Origin: Chryseobacterium takakiae | Lineage (GTDB): Bacteria; Bacteroidota; Bacteroidia; Flavobacteriales; Weeksellaceae | NCBI RefSeq assembly: GCF_900129385.1 | Contig: NZ_FQVO01000001.1 | Coordinates: 62,001-126,000, forward strand | Direction of reading: 5' to 3' | DNA length: 64,000 nucleotides | In this document: positions 51,876 to 60,796 of the stretch, one piece after another | How positions within the stretch are numbered: the first letter of the stretch is position 1 | How the letters are laid out: the number at the start of each line of letters is the position of its first letter | Notes under the pieces: model-generated | Told to the model about the DNA's origin: nothing | Database searches by the model: none | The model's input: only the letters and a program-made list of their open reading frames with translations | Program-made: the position numbers and the translations under genes

Positions 51876-52379
51876 TTATTGTAATGCTTTTGTTACCATA
51901 TTACAATCTGCAAGCTTAAGAGTTCTGCCTCCGGTATATTTGATTTTGTTTTCGTTGGCATATTTTGTACCTGTTTCAGGGTCTCTATCACCGATTCCTT
52001 CGCTCAGTCCGTCTTTAGTCTGGAGGAAATAGATGTCATTTTTGTTTCCTGTTTTACCTTCTGAAGCAAATTCATACGTCAGTTTCAGCGTGTCCCCGGA
52101 TTTAAATCCTGATAATTCACCTTTATTACTGTCTTTCTCGCTGTTTTTAGTAGCCATTTTTCCGGTTATTGTTCCCAGGTTGTCATCAATGCTTACAAAA
52201 ACAGTGTCTTTTCCGGTAACGCCTATGTAGCAAAACGATTTTGCAGTAAGTGTATCAATCGTTTTTTCTGTAGTAGCTGCGGTATCAGGCTGTGCTGTTT
52301 CGGCAACAGGAGCTTCTGCTTTTTTGCTGCAGTTCATTAAGAAAAATGATAATGCTCCTAATAAGATTACTTTTTTCAT
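51876..52379 (-). CDS. lipoprotein of unknown function
   Basis: A 167-residue lipoprotein with lipobox LMNC (Cys17), a Thr/Ala/Pro-rich linker (residues 20-45) and a beta-rich C-terminal domain with a GIGDRDPETG loop and two cysteines (residues 50 and 159). No family is recognised. Monocistronic as far as visible. Confidence 0.65.
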   Translation of the reverse strand: MKKVILLGALSFFLMNCSKKAEAPVAETAQPDTAATTEKTIDTLTAKSFCYIGVTGKDTVFVSIDDNLGTITGKMATKNSEKDSNKGELSGFKSGDTLKLTYEFASEGKTGNKNDIYFLQTKDGLSEGIGDRDPETGTKYANENKIKYTGGRTLKLADCNMVTKALQ

Positions 52380-52497
52380 ATCCCTTTTTATTTGAATTGA
52401 TATTATTCATGCTAAAATAGCAATACTATTTTATTTCAAAATTAAATTGGAGTAAACAAATCAATTTATGGTCCAATGTTCAATATCAGAAAGAAAA

Positions 52498-53055
52498 TTA
52501 AATTTTAAGACATCCTCTGAATCCTCTTGCTGCGTAATAGGATTCAGCACCATTGTGATAAAGAAAAACAGTGTCATATCTTCTGTCACAAAAAACGGCT
52601 CCGCCCATTTGCCTGATTTTTTCCGGAGTCTGTACCCAGCTTGAAGTTTTAAGATCAAATTTCCCAAGCTCCTGAAGCTTTCGGTATTGCTCCTCAGTCA
52701 AAATTTCTATACCCATCTCAGCGGCTTTGTCAATAGCATTTCCTTCAGGTTTATTGGCTTTCCTGGAATTCCATGCCTGGTAATCGTAGCAAAGGCTTCT
52801 GCGTTTCGGGCTTTCCGGGGAACAGTCGAAGAATAAAATTTCACTGGAGGTGATGTCAATGCTTACAACATCGGGTTCACCTTCTGTGATTTCCATTTCG
52901 TTCAAAGACCAGAGTTTTTCCGGGTTTTCAAGCAATTTCTTTTCTATTTGGTTCCATTCCATGTTTTTATGGCGACTCATGTTTTTTGAGAAACGTGTTC
53001 GTAATGTTTCCAGCAATATTTCTTTCTGTTCTTTTGATAAGTTTTTTTTAGCCAT
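52498..53055 (-). CDS. DUF4256 family protein
   Basis: A 185-residue soluble protein. Motifs KNMEWNQIEKKLLENPEKLWSLNEME, FFDCSPESPKRRSLCYD, and the end GGAVFCDRRYDTVFLYHNGAESYYAARGFRG match DUF4256, whose function is unknown. It lies 26 bp after the broken SRPBCC gene on the minus strand, in an arsR-led operon, a combination often seen in Bacteroidota. Confidence 0.88.
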   Translation of the reverse strand: MAKKNLSKEQKEILLETLRTRFSKNMSRHKNMEWNQIEKKLLENPEKLWSLNEMEITEGEPDVVSIDITSSEILFFDCSPESPKRRSLCYDYQAWNSRKANKPEGNAIDKAAEMGIEILTEEQYRKLQELGKFDLKTSSWVQTPEKIRQMGGAVFCDRRYDTVFLYHNGAESYYAARGFRGCLKI

Positions 53056-53081
53056 AATATTTTTATTTTGTGAAATTCAAG

Positions 53082-53499
53082 TTACTGTTTAATAGAGGAT
53101 AACATAAATTCTTCTAATCTGTTGTGAGCCATATTGATTCCCTGAGCAAAAGGTAATTTTAATACCTGGTCTCTGATATCCGCCGATTTATAAATACTCT
53201 GAATGGTAATTTTACTTCTATTATCTGAAATTTTTTCAAATGTCAAAAATTCGATTTGGGCAGGAAACGGAGTGTTTTCCATCTGAAAAGTTCTGATAAT
53301 TAATTGTTCCCCAATAATGTCGTGGATGCTTCCATGTGCTTTGAAAATGATATCTCCGTTATTATTTCTGGTTTCAAACTGATAACTGCCGTGTCGTTTA
53401 TTTTCTAATGAAAAGCAGATGTAAAGGAATATCAAATTCTCGTGTAATGAAAATTTCTTGTTTACCGTCTTCAGCAGTGATTTTTGTTTTGAGTTCCAT
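53082..53499 (-). pseudogene. SRPBCC (AHSA1-like) gene with internal deletion and frameshift
   Basis: The gene starts at 53499 (MELKTKITAEDGKQEIFITR) and is read to REFDIPLHLLFIRK, then a stop. The C-terminal half (LENKRHGSYQFETR to the end LSSIKQ) is in another frame. Intact relatives have about 20 more residues between LLF and the ENKxHGSYQFE strand (typically a KAY...WMG helix), so a stretch of roughly 55-60 bp is missing and the frame is shifted. The ORF that begins at 53435 (MIFLYIC) is an artefact. It sits between arsR and DUF4256. Confidence 0.8.
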
Positions 53500-53504
53500 A
53501 TCTA

Positions 53505-53825
53505 TTATTTTGTTGTATAGTTTTTCATAATATTTTCAAGCGTATTGAACCGGTCATCCCACATTTTGCGGAACGGTTCGATAAAATCGGCAATTTCTTT
53601 CATTTTCTCAGGATTGAGATGATAAATGATTTCCCGGCCGTTTTGTTCAGGCTTGAGCAGTTCGCATTCCGAAAGAATCTGCAGATGTTTGGAAACGGTT
53701 GGTCTTGCGGTATTGAAATTGGATGCAATAGCGCCGGCAGTCATAGACTGTGAAGCCAGCAGCATTAAAATTGATCTGCGGGTTGGATCCGCAATTGCCT
53801 GGAATACATCACGTCTTAAATTCAT
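53505..53825 (-). CDS. ArsR-family winged-helix regulator
   Basis: A 106-residue regulator: [36 protein letters not shown] (recognition helix) and [13 protein letters not shown]. It lacks the cysteine metal site of ArsR/SmtB and belongs to the group that is usually co-transcribed with SRPBCC proteins. It leads an operon with the broken SRPBCC gene (5 bp later) and DUF4256. Confidence 0.92.
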   Translation of the reverse strand: MNLRRDVFQAIADPTRRSILMLLASQSMTAGAIASNFNTARPTVSKHLQILSECELLKPEQNGREIIYHLNPEKMKEIADFIEPFRKMWDDRFNTLENIMKNYTTK

Positions 53826-53842
53826 ATGTAGCTATTTGACGA

Positions 53843-53874
53843 CAAATATAAATGAAGTTATTTGGCTACGCAAA
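53843..53874 (-). promoter_or_regulatory. promoter of the arsR operon
   Basis: Minus-strand TTTG (53874-53871), 20-bp spacer, TATATTTG (53850-53843), exact -7. GTAGC (53828-53832) and GCTAC (53865-53869) form a short inverted repeat around the -7 element, a possible operator. Confidence 0.6.
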
Positions 53875-54084
53875 TTTGAATGACTAAAATGTATTTCCTA
53901 TAATTCTTAAAAGTCCTATAATTTATATTATGTTAAATAGAATGTATTTCAGGTTTCCGGAATATTTGATAAATCATTGATTATATAGTTACTAAAAGCT
54001 TTAAAAATTATATAATACCTGAACATTAAGCCACAAGATTATCTTAACAGTATCTTATTATTAACTGCAATAATTAAATAAAAT

Positions 54085-54116
54085 AAGGCAGCTATGATTA
54101 TTAGCTGCCTTTCTTT
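54085..54116 (-). terminator. terminator of the YegP-like gene
   Basis: Perfect 10-bp stem AAGGCAGCTA / TAGCTGCCTT with T-rich tracts on both sides, directly after the stop of the gene at 54117. Confidence 0.8.
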
Positions 54117-54446
54117 TTAAGATAAATCTTCAATTACTGCATCTGCTGCATAATTTTTGACAGTGTCTGTTGCAGCATCCCTGGCATAAGCTGCCGGATA
54201 TATTTCACTTCTTGCCAATATTTGATAATTATCAGCAATCTGCGTAAAATACGGCTCATATTTCCTTGCTGTCATTAACATTTTAAAATTCGAATCTTTC
54301 AGACTTTCCTTGCTGGTTTGTACTCCATTTAAACAACCTTCTTTTGAAGTATATGCGTCACTGGTTAATAAATTATCCCCGTTCGGCGCTATTAAGACCC
54401 ACCAGTATTTCCCGTCAAAAGATTTACGGATAATATACTTTGCCAT
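54117..54446 (-). CDS. YegP family (DUF1508) protein
   Basis: A 109-residue protein with two copies of the DUF1508 unit: GKYWWVLIAPNGDNLLTSDAYTS and the divergent YEPYFTQIADNYQILARSEIY. These are small cytoplasmic beta-alpha domains of unknown function. Its terminator begins at its stop codon. Confidence 0.9.
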   Translation of the reverse strand: MAKYIIRKSFDGKYWWVLIAPNGDNLLTSDAYTSKEGCLNGVQTSKESLKDSNFKMLMTARKYEPYFTQIADNYQILARSEIYPAAYARDAATDTVKNYAADAVIEDLS

Positions 54447-54531
54447 GTAATAAACTATATAGTATTATGATTATCAATAAAATAGATTAAAATGTTTATT
54501 TCGGTATGGTTTTATAAAAAAATCTTCTATG

Positions 54532-55854
54532 CTATTCAACAACACCAATTCTTGCTTTTACCGGAATATTATAGGTATTCAGGCTTGGTGTCTGTCCGTG
54601 GAAATCAAAATTGATATTAACTCCGGGACGGAAAATCAGACAATGGGTAGATCCTCCAAAATGAAATGTTCCAAGTGGATCACCTTTTTTTACGTAATTT
54701 CCGGGCGAAACAGTGATTTCACAGCTGGAAACTTCTGCCATTCCGATGGCTACAAAACACATCAGTCCGATTTTTTCATTATCAGATTTAATAAAAATCA
54801 ATGCACGCGCAGCCAGTTCAGCAATATATCCCTGAGAATCATTCGGTCCTGCAGGATCATATCCTTCAGCCGGAGCTTCAGAATAATACGTTCCCGGCAC
54901 ATTTTGGATGGCTACAATAGTCCCATCAACCGGACTGTTCCAGCGATGATAGGTTTTAGCACATAAAAACGCCTGGTAAACGGTACTGTTGTCACCGAAT
55001 TGCTGGGCCAGTTCATGATTATCCATAATATCCAGAAGCGAATACGGCTGGCCTTTCATCCAGAATTTATCTTTCATCATGGCATTCGTAACGCAATTGT
55101 ACGGAGCCGATTCACACGCGTTTACAATTACATCCGAATCTTTGTCTGCTTCACTCACCTCACGAACGCCTGGATTAAATTCCCTTGTGAAAAAATCGTC
55201 CCAGCTTTTATATCCGAAATGGGGCTGATCCGGCTGGCACTGATAATTGTAAATAAAGTTTTGAAGCGCATCATAAGGATCATTGCCCTGCCCTCTCAAC
55301 GGATCCATACTGGCAATAGCTTCCAGCGCTTCCTGCGAAAACCACCCTACAGGAGCAGTATAATCGGGTTGTGGCTGATCTATAGGTCCATCAACCAAAA
55401 CATAAGCAGACGCAGGAGATTCAAGGAAATTTTTCCATTCATTCAGAATCACCTGCAGTTTTTGATTGACCAATGTGTTGGTAAATGCCAGATAACCGCC
55501 TTCCGTACCCATTGCCCAGTCCAGAATTGCATTGATTGGAAATCCTACCAAACCGATTTGGTCTTCAATCTTACTGTAGCAAGGCCCTTCCTGAAGAATC
55601 TGATTCATGATCTGAAGCATGGTTTCAAAGTTCTTCACCTGGTCATTATAACCCTGAGGAATCTGGTCATACATGCTGGTAAAGCTCATATAAAGGACTG
55701 CGTCATTGTAAATGGCATTTCTGAGGTCTTCAATCGCAGGGTTCAGTGGAAGCGGATTTGCATTAACCTGGGCAATTTTCTTTTCAATCCACTTGTTCAG
55801 GAAATTTCTGTCGGATGGAAGCCATTTTCCCACCCTGTACTTCACGTGATTCAT
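54532..55854 (-). CDS. phosphatidylserine decarboxylase-like pyruvoyl enzyme, PsiD-type layout
   Basis: A 440-residue protein. The N-terminal 180 residues match the extra PSD-associated domain (PF12588-type), then come YKSWDDFFTREF, ACESAPYNC, KGQPYSLLDI, AKTYHRWNSPVDG (His of the charge relay) and the terminal GTFHFGGSTHC. The Gly-Ser at 401-402 is the self-cleavage site that yields the pyruvoyl group. Length and motif order match fungal PsiD tryptophan decarboxylase, not the 230-320-residue bacterial Psd. Inference: a soluble amino-acid decarboxylase, possibly for aromatic amino acids. No membrane segment is present. Confidence 0.85.
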   Translation of the reverse strand: MNHVKYRVGKWLPSDRNFLNKWIEKKIAQVNANPLPLNPAIEDLRNAIYNDAVLYMSFTSMYDQIPQGYNDQVKNFETMLQIMNQILQEGPCYSKIEDQIGLVGFPINAILDWAMGTEGGYLAFTNTLVNQKLQVILNEWKNFLESPASAYVLVDGPIDQPQPDYTAPVGWFSQEALEAIASMDPLRGQGNDPYDALQNFIYNYQCQPDQPHFGYKSWDDFFTREFNPGVREVSEADKDSDVIVNACESAPYNCVTNAMMKDKFWMKGQPYSLLDIMDNHELAQQFGDNSTVYQAFLCAKTYHRWNSPVDGTIVAIQNVPGTYYSEAPAEGYDPAGPNDSQGYIAELAARALIFIKSDNEKIGLMCFVAIGMAEVSSCEITVSPGNYVKKGDPLGTFHFGGSTHCLIFRPGVNINFDFHGQTPSLNTYNIPVKARIGVVE

Positions 55855-56069
55855 AATGTGGTGTTTTTTAGAGCCTTACTCATATGGCTTTTCAGGATAC
55901 GCCCCGTTTAAATGGTTTCTGGTCTCCATGGTATTAGTTTAGGGTAAAATTACATCGAAAACTGGTCTGCGATCAACCGTACTTCTACCCAAAATAGAAT
56001 TTCAGTAGTTATACGGAATATTTGGAAGTTATTATTTATAACAATACAAAATACATGACGATAAGTCAT

Positions 56070-56077
56070 TATCTTTG
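56070..56077 (+). promoter_or_regulatory. -7 element of the map-like gene
   Basis: TATCTTTG, exact TAnnTTTG, 14 bp before the ATG at 56092. Confidence 0.45.
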
Positions 56078-56091
56078 TATAAATTACCAAG

Positions 56092-56855
56092 ATGTCTATA
56101 ACCAATGAGTCTGATTTGATCGGAATGAAAAAAATAAGTGAAGCTGTTGCTTTTACTTTAAAAGAGATGTGCGGGTTTGCAAAACCGGGTATGACCACGA
56201 AAGAAGTTGACGATTCGGGGCTAAAGTTCTTAAAAGCTTCGGTGCCAGATCAGCCCCTGCTCTCACCTACGGGTTTCCGGGATGTACCTGTATAAGCGTC
56301 GACAATGAATTTTGTCACGGTATTCCTTCAGATCAGCGGATTTTAAAAGAGGGAGATCTTATCAATATAGATGTTTCTGCGGAACTTAACGGATTCTGGG
56401 CCGACAATGGAAATTCATTTGTTGTTGGGAACGATCTTAATAACCATTCAACACTCGTAAATGCTTCCAAAGAAATTTTAAATAAAGCAATAAACAATAT
56501 TAAAGGCGGCGTTAAAATTTCTGATATTGGGCTGCTGATGGAAACGGAAGCCAAAAAGCGAGGGTTTAAAGTCATCAAAAACCTGGGCGGGCATGGCGTT
56601 GGAAAAAGCCTCCACGAAGAACCGGATGAACTGATGAATTATAGAAACCGTTTTGATAACAGACGGTTCAGAAAAAATACTGTTGTAGCAATTGAAACAT
56701 TTATTTCAACATCTTCGAATATTGCTGTTGAGCTCAAAGACGGCTGGACAATGGTTGGCAATAAAGGCGGTTATATGGCACAGCATGAGCATACCATTAT
56801 CATTACGGATGGACAGCCGATCATCCTGACGGAAATGAATGAAATCTTTAATTAA
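56092..56855 (+). pseudogene. map: type I methionine aminopeptidase with a one-base frameshift
   Basis: The reading frame from 56092 (MSITNESDLIGMKKI) covers the first 48 residues normally, then changes frame in an A run at 56232-56235. With one more A it would continue as SFGARSAPALTYGFPGCTCI. All metal ligands are in the second frame: NIDVSAELNGFWADNG (two Asp), GGHGVGKSLHEEP (His), AIETFIS (Glu) and AQHEHTI (Glu). The intact product would be about 254 residues, the usual size. Loss of function or a homopolymer sequencing error are both possible. Another map copy elsewhere would be expected, as this enzyme is essential. Confidence 0.85.
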
Positions 56856-56863
56856 ATTAAAAT

Positions 56864-56895
56864 AGGACATTTCTTATCTGAAATGTCCTGTCTTT
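56864..56895 (+). terminator. terminator after the map-like gene
   Basis: Perfect 10-bp stem AGGACATTTC / GAAATGTCCT, loop TTATCT, then GTCTTTT. Shared with the convergent gene. Confidence 0.75.
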
Positions 56896-56911
56896 TGTTT
56901 AAATATTGTAC

Positions 56912-57370
56912 TTATTTATTTTTATACTCACTCATTTTGCTGAACTGGTGGTAAGAATCTTTGATATGTTTTAAATGCTCCGAGACAATATCCAGACTTT
57001 TCTGGCTGAGTTTACCACTGTCTATTGCATTCTGGTAAGCATCAATGGCTGCCTTTTCCCCGAATATTACATTTCCAATCGTAGATTCTTCTTTATTTCC
57101 TAAAGTAAAAGAATTTTTAATATCAATCCATGTTCTGTGCAGTGCTCCCGCTACCGAAGCTGAATCGTCAGCCTCTTCTCCATCTTCCTGAATAAGATTA
57201 ATAAGTTCATTTTTCATCACTTTGGAAAGAGAATTCAGTTTGGCGTATTCCGGTTTCACATCGGGATAATTTTCCCATACTTTTCCTTCTACTTTTGCAA
57301 AACCTTCAATTCTGTCATTGGTAATATGCAACAGATCATTTAATACTGATGCTTCTTCTTTATTGTTCAT
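56912..57370 (-). CDS. PA2169-family four-helix bundle protein
   Basis: A 152-residue all-helical protein: LNDLLHITNDRIEGFAKVEGKVW, a Glu/His-rich middle (HRTWIDIKN, GNVIFGEKAAIDAYQNAID) and KDSYHQFSKMSEYK. This matches the DUF2383/ferritin-like family, often stress-associated. Metal binding is possible but no clear di-iron site is seen. Monocistronic. Confidence 0.85.
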   Translation of the reverse strand: MNNKEEASVLNDLLHITNDRIEGFAKVEGKVWENYPDVKPEYAKLNSLSKVMKNELINLIQEDGEEADDSASVAGALHRTWIDIKNSFTLGNKEESTIGNVIFGEKAAIDAYQNAIDSGKLSQKSLDIVSEHLKHIKDSYHQFSKMSEYKNK

Positions 57371-57504
57371 AATACTGTTATTTTGGTGTGCAGGAACGTG
57401 TACAAGAATTATACCCAGATTAAGTATTGTGATACCACATTTTTTTAAGTTTAATAATGTTTATAAATTCATCCTAATTAAAAGGAATTATAATTTTTTG
57501 TGAT

Positions 57505-57512
57505 TATTTTTG
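57505..57512 (+). promoter_or_regulatory. -7 element of the HAD gene
   Basis: TATTTTTG, exact TAnnTTTG, 22 bp before the ATG at 57535. Confidence 0.45.
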
Positions 57513-57534
57513 TACTTAATTCACAAAACCCAAT

Positions 57535-58332
57535 ATGAGCATATTAAAAAAACCGAATATAAAAGCCGTATTTCTTGATATTGACGGCACATTAATCAGT
57601 TTCAAAACCAATACAATCCCGGAATCTACGCATAAAGCCATACAAAGTCTTCGCGAAAAAGGAATAAAAGTAATTGTTGCCACCGGACGCTCCATTAATT
57701 CTTTAGATCATATCAGGCATATTACTTTTGACGGATTTATTACCTTCAACGGAAGTTACTGCATTACTACAGAAGGAAAAGTAATGTATAAAACTTTTAT
57801 AGATTCTTCTGATATAAAGAATCTTGTTAAGTATTCAGAAGATTTTCCTTTAAGCTATTCATTGATGTACGAAGATAAAGTAGAAATCAACGATGCCGCA
57901 CCGGAAGTTGTAGGAATGTATGCTCATGTCAATCTTCCCGTTCCGCCTGTTCATGATAAAGAAAATATTGATATGGATCATGTACTTCAGGCTAATATTT
58001 TTCTGGAAAAGGAGGATGAAAAAGCGTTTATGGAAAAGATTATGCCTAATTCTTCAGCATCACGATGGAGCCCTTTGTTTGCGGATGTAAATCATGGTGG
58101 GATAACTAAAAGCACCGGAATCCAACATTTTTGCGATTATTTCAATATTGATACCTCGGAGACCATGTCTTTTGGGGATGGTGGAAATGATATCGCCATG
58201 CTGAAATTCACGCAAATTGGCGTTGCCATGGGGAATGCCAATGATGATGTCAAGAAGATAGCAGATTACGTAACTGAAGATGTTGACAATCATGGTATTG
58301 AATCTGCCCTGATTCATTTTGGAGTTCTCTGA
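57535..58332 (+). CDS. Cof-type HAD-IIB hydrolase
   Basis: A 265-residue phosphatase. HAD motif I is FLDIDGTLIS (nucleophile Asp), motif II VATGRS, and the C-terminal motif GDGGNDIAML supplies the metal-binding Asp. The C2-type cap lies between residues 85 and 185. Such enzymes hydrolyse sugar phosphates or flavin/PLP phosphates; substrate unknown. The lysine of motif III is in GGITKSTG. Confidence 0.92.
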   Translation: MSILKKPNIKAVFLDIDGTLISFKTNTIPESTHKAIQSLREKGIKVIVATGRSINSLDHIRHITFDGFITFNGSYCITTEGKVMYKTFIDSSDIKNLVKYSEDFPLSYSLMYEDKVEINDAAPEVVGMYAHVNLPVPPVHDKENIDMDHVLQANIFLEKEDEKAFMEKIMPNSSASRWSPLFADVNHGGITKSTGIQHFCDYFNIDTSETMSFGDGGNDIAMLKFTQIGVAMGNANDDVKKIADYVTEDVDNHGIESALIHFGVL

Positions 58333-58433
58333 ATTTAAATTATTTGACGGGGATTTATATAACTTTTTACTTTTTGTGGTATATATTTTTAACAGATTCT
58401 TTATAAAAAGGCACAATATGTGTATATAGTTAA

Positions 58434-58628
<195 letters not shown>

Positions 58629-58651
58629 ATTTGCTAAAAAATGAAAATAAA

Positions 58652-58696
58652 AAGCTGGAAATAGGAAGGTACAACTTCTTAATTTCCAGCTTTTTT
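58652..58696. terminator. bidirectional terminator between lmo0937-like and ompH genes
   Basis: Perfect 11-bp stem AAGCTGGAAAT / ATTTCCAGCTT (58652-58662, 58682-58692) with A run before and T run after, so it can serve both converging genes. Confidence 0.8.
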
Positions 58697-58714
58697 ATTA
58701 TGATAATTGAATTG

Positions 58715-59281
58715 TTATTTGCCGGCAGGCTTTACAGAGGCTGCTCCTAATTTAGATTTTACAGCAGGTGTGATATCTTCGCCGCCATCAATATATGCAA
58801 TATTGCTGTTACCCTGGGAAGCTGCAATATCAAATACATAGGCAAGACCTTTTTCTTTTGCTACGGTAGCAATCATGGTGGCAACTTTCTTCTGAATAGG
58901 TGTGAACAGTTCAGTTTGTTTTTTTGAAATATCCTGTGCTGCTTTCACTCTGGCATCTTCAATATTTTTTCCTAATGCTTCAAGCTCGGTTTGTGTGGCA
59001 GAAAGTTCTTTAATCAATGCGGCTTTATTCGCTTCTGTCATTGTTTTTTCTTTTTCCTGGCCTGCTTTCAGTTTGGTTTCGTAAGTACTGATCAGCTTTT
59101 CTATTTCAGTCTGCTTTGTTTTTGTAAAAGTATCCAGTGAAGCTTCTGCTGCTTTTGTTTCAGACAAATTATCAAAGATATCATCAGAATTTACATGCCC
59201 GATTTTCTGTTGAGCCTGCGCAAAATTGGAGGTCAGGAAAAGTCCTGTAGCTAAGGAAAATGCTATAATTAACTTTTTCAT
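58715..59281 (-). CDS. OmpH/Skp family periplasmic chaperone
   Basis: A 188-residue exported protein: signal peptide (residues 1-23, ending AQAQ), then IGHVNSDDIF (family start KIGYVDxxxI), a long coiled coil rich in Glu/Lys (about residues 45-130), and the C-terminal strand KGLAYVFDIAASQGN with YIDGGEDITPAV. It chaperones outer-membrane proteins. The start is set by the signal peptide. Monocistronic. Confidence 0.92.
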   Translation of the reverse strand: MKKLIIAFSLATGLFLTSNFAQAQQKIGHVNSDDIFDNLSETKAAEASLDTFTKTKQTEIEKLISTYETKLKAGQEKEKTMTEANKAALIKELSATQTELEALGKNIEDARVKAAQDISKKQTELFTPIQKKVATMIATVAKEKGLAYVFDIAASQGNSNIAYIDGGEDITPAVKSKLGAASVKPAGK

Positions 59282-59446
59282 TGTATATATTTAAATTATT
59301 TTTTAAAATGAACAGCAAATATACTTAAATATAACTACTTGATTAGTGATAATAAAAAAGTTTAGCCAAATTTAAATTTCATTAGGCTAAACTATTGTTT
59401 TCATGATGTTTTTAAAAGAAAAAGCCTCCTTCAAGGAGACTTATTG

Positions 59447-60436
59447 TTAACCAGGAACCTGTGCCTTTTCATAAATCAATCCTTCCGATTGCAGCTCCTG
59501 CCAAAAATCTGAAGGTATCTTTTTTTGAAGAGCATTTACATTATCTTCTACCTGTTCGGGTTTGCTTGCTCCCGGAATAATTGAAGCAAATTCTTCCGCA
59601 GCCAGAACAAACTGAAGTGCTGCATCCACAATATCGATATCGTATCTTTGGGCAATTGCTGAAATCCGGTCACGTTTTTCGGTCATTCCTTTAGGAATAA
59701 CATCCTTATAATTATATCTCGGTCTTCCGGTTACAAATCCTGAATTGTAACCTGCTCCCGAAACAAGTCTGACACCCGCTTTTTTTACTGCCGGAAGCAG
59801 CCTGTCTACCGCATCTTCGTGTTCTAAAATAGAATATTGGGTAGCTGAAAGGCAAATATCAGGATCTGCAGAATCAAGACAATCCAGGATAGGTTCTATT
59901 TTGTTAACACCCATTCCCCATGCTTTAATGACACCCTGAGATCTTAGTTCCGACAACACTTTGAATGCCCCTTCCCTCGCCTGTTTCAGGAAATATGGAT
60001 ATCGGTCGCCCACCTGGTCTTCGAAAAGATCATGAACGTAGACAATATCAATATGATTCAATCGCAATCTCTCCAGGCTTTCTTCAATAGATCTTTTGAT
60101 GGCATCTGCAGTATAATTATGTTCAAAATCGAAATTCAGAGGATCCTGCCACATTGTTGGCGGAACTTCATCTTCAGGAACTTCTACGAATAATCTTCCG
60201 ACTTTGGTAGAAAGTAGAAATTCTTCCCTGTTTTGACCGTGAAGATAATTCCCGAATCGTCTTTCACTTTTTGTAAGGCCATACCATGGCGATGTATCGT
60301 AATAACGTATTCCGAGATCCCATGCTTTCTGAAGTACTTCATAAGACTGTCCGTCCGTAAGGGCTTCAAAAGCAGTTCCGATTGCCACACCGCCTAATCC
60401 CAGCCTGTGTTTTTCCGTTAAAATGTCTGATTTCAT
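59447..60436 (-). CDS. aldo/keto reductase
   Basis: 329 residues from the chosen start. The TIM barrel shows DTSPWYG and RRFG (catalytic Tyr), STKVGR (Lys), HNYTADAIKRSIEESLERLRLNHIDIVYVHD and the NADP segment IPGASKPEQVEDNV. Substrate likely a sugar or pyridoxal-type aldehyde. The ORF start at 60478 would add 14 residues with no family support; 60436 (MKSDILTEK) is preferred. Confidence 0.9.
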   Translation of the reverse strand: MKSDILTEKHRLGLGGVAIGTAFEALTDGQSYEVLQKAWDLGIRYYDTSPWYGLTKSERRFGNYLHGQNREEFLLSTKVGRLFVEVPEDEVPPTMWQDPLNFDFEHNYTADAIKRSIEESLERLRLNHIDIVYVHDLFEDQVGDRYPYFLKQAREGAFKVLSELRSQGVIKAWGMGVNKIEPILDCLDSADPDICLSATQYSILEHEDAVDRLLPAVKKAGVRLVSGAGYNSGFVTGRPRYNYKDVIPKGMTEKRDRISAIAQRYDIDIVDAALQFVLAAEEFASIIPGASKPEQVEDNVNALQKKIPSDFWQELQSEGLIYEKAQVPG

Positions 60437-60638
60437 ATATGAATATTTAATGATTGGTGAACTAACAGATACAAACATCGTGCATTTGCTTTTCTGAACC
60501 TTGCTTTTCTGAAATTATTTGCATGATATTTCTGTTCAGATTTCGAGCCGGAAAAATTCATCAATATGATTTGCAAGATTTATCCGGATAAATTTTTAAA
60601 CATCAACCTGATATATTTAAGTAAATGATTGTTAAAGG

Positions 60639-60668
60639 TTGTATATCAGTGTTTTATATATATATTTG
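60639..60668 (+). promoter_or_regulatory. promoter of the NDH-2 gene
   Basis: TTG at 60639-60641, 19-bp spacer, TATATTTG at 60661-60668, an exact -7 element. The ATG lies 128 bp downstream. The leader holds a 14-codon ORF (60673-60717, MFKIAVKIFSCIRR). The rest of the 360-bp gap after the aldo/keto reductase start shows nothing else. Confidence 0.65.
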
Positions 60669-60796
60669 AAGGATGTTTAAAATAGCAGTAAAAATTTTCA
60701 GCTGTATCAGACGGTAATCCTTCGTAAATGGATACCACAGACTAATTTTTTGGCTTTATTATTGGACTGGTTCAGGCACCATTTCAATATAAATTT

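Noticed and set aside
53082..53435. Intact 117-residue protein starting MIFLYIC
   Set aside because: Its start lies inside the broken SRPBCC gene in the wrong frame; homology continues upstream in another frame.
55000..55911. 303-codon plus-strand ORF opposite the PsiD-like gene
   Set aside because: Antisense shadow; the minus-strand frame carries clear enzyme motifs, this one has none.
56232..56235. Programmed frameshifting in the map-like gene
   Set aside because: The run is only four A, with no slippery heptamer or downstream pseudoknot, and the family is never frameshifted; mutation or sequencing error is simpler.
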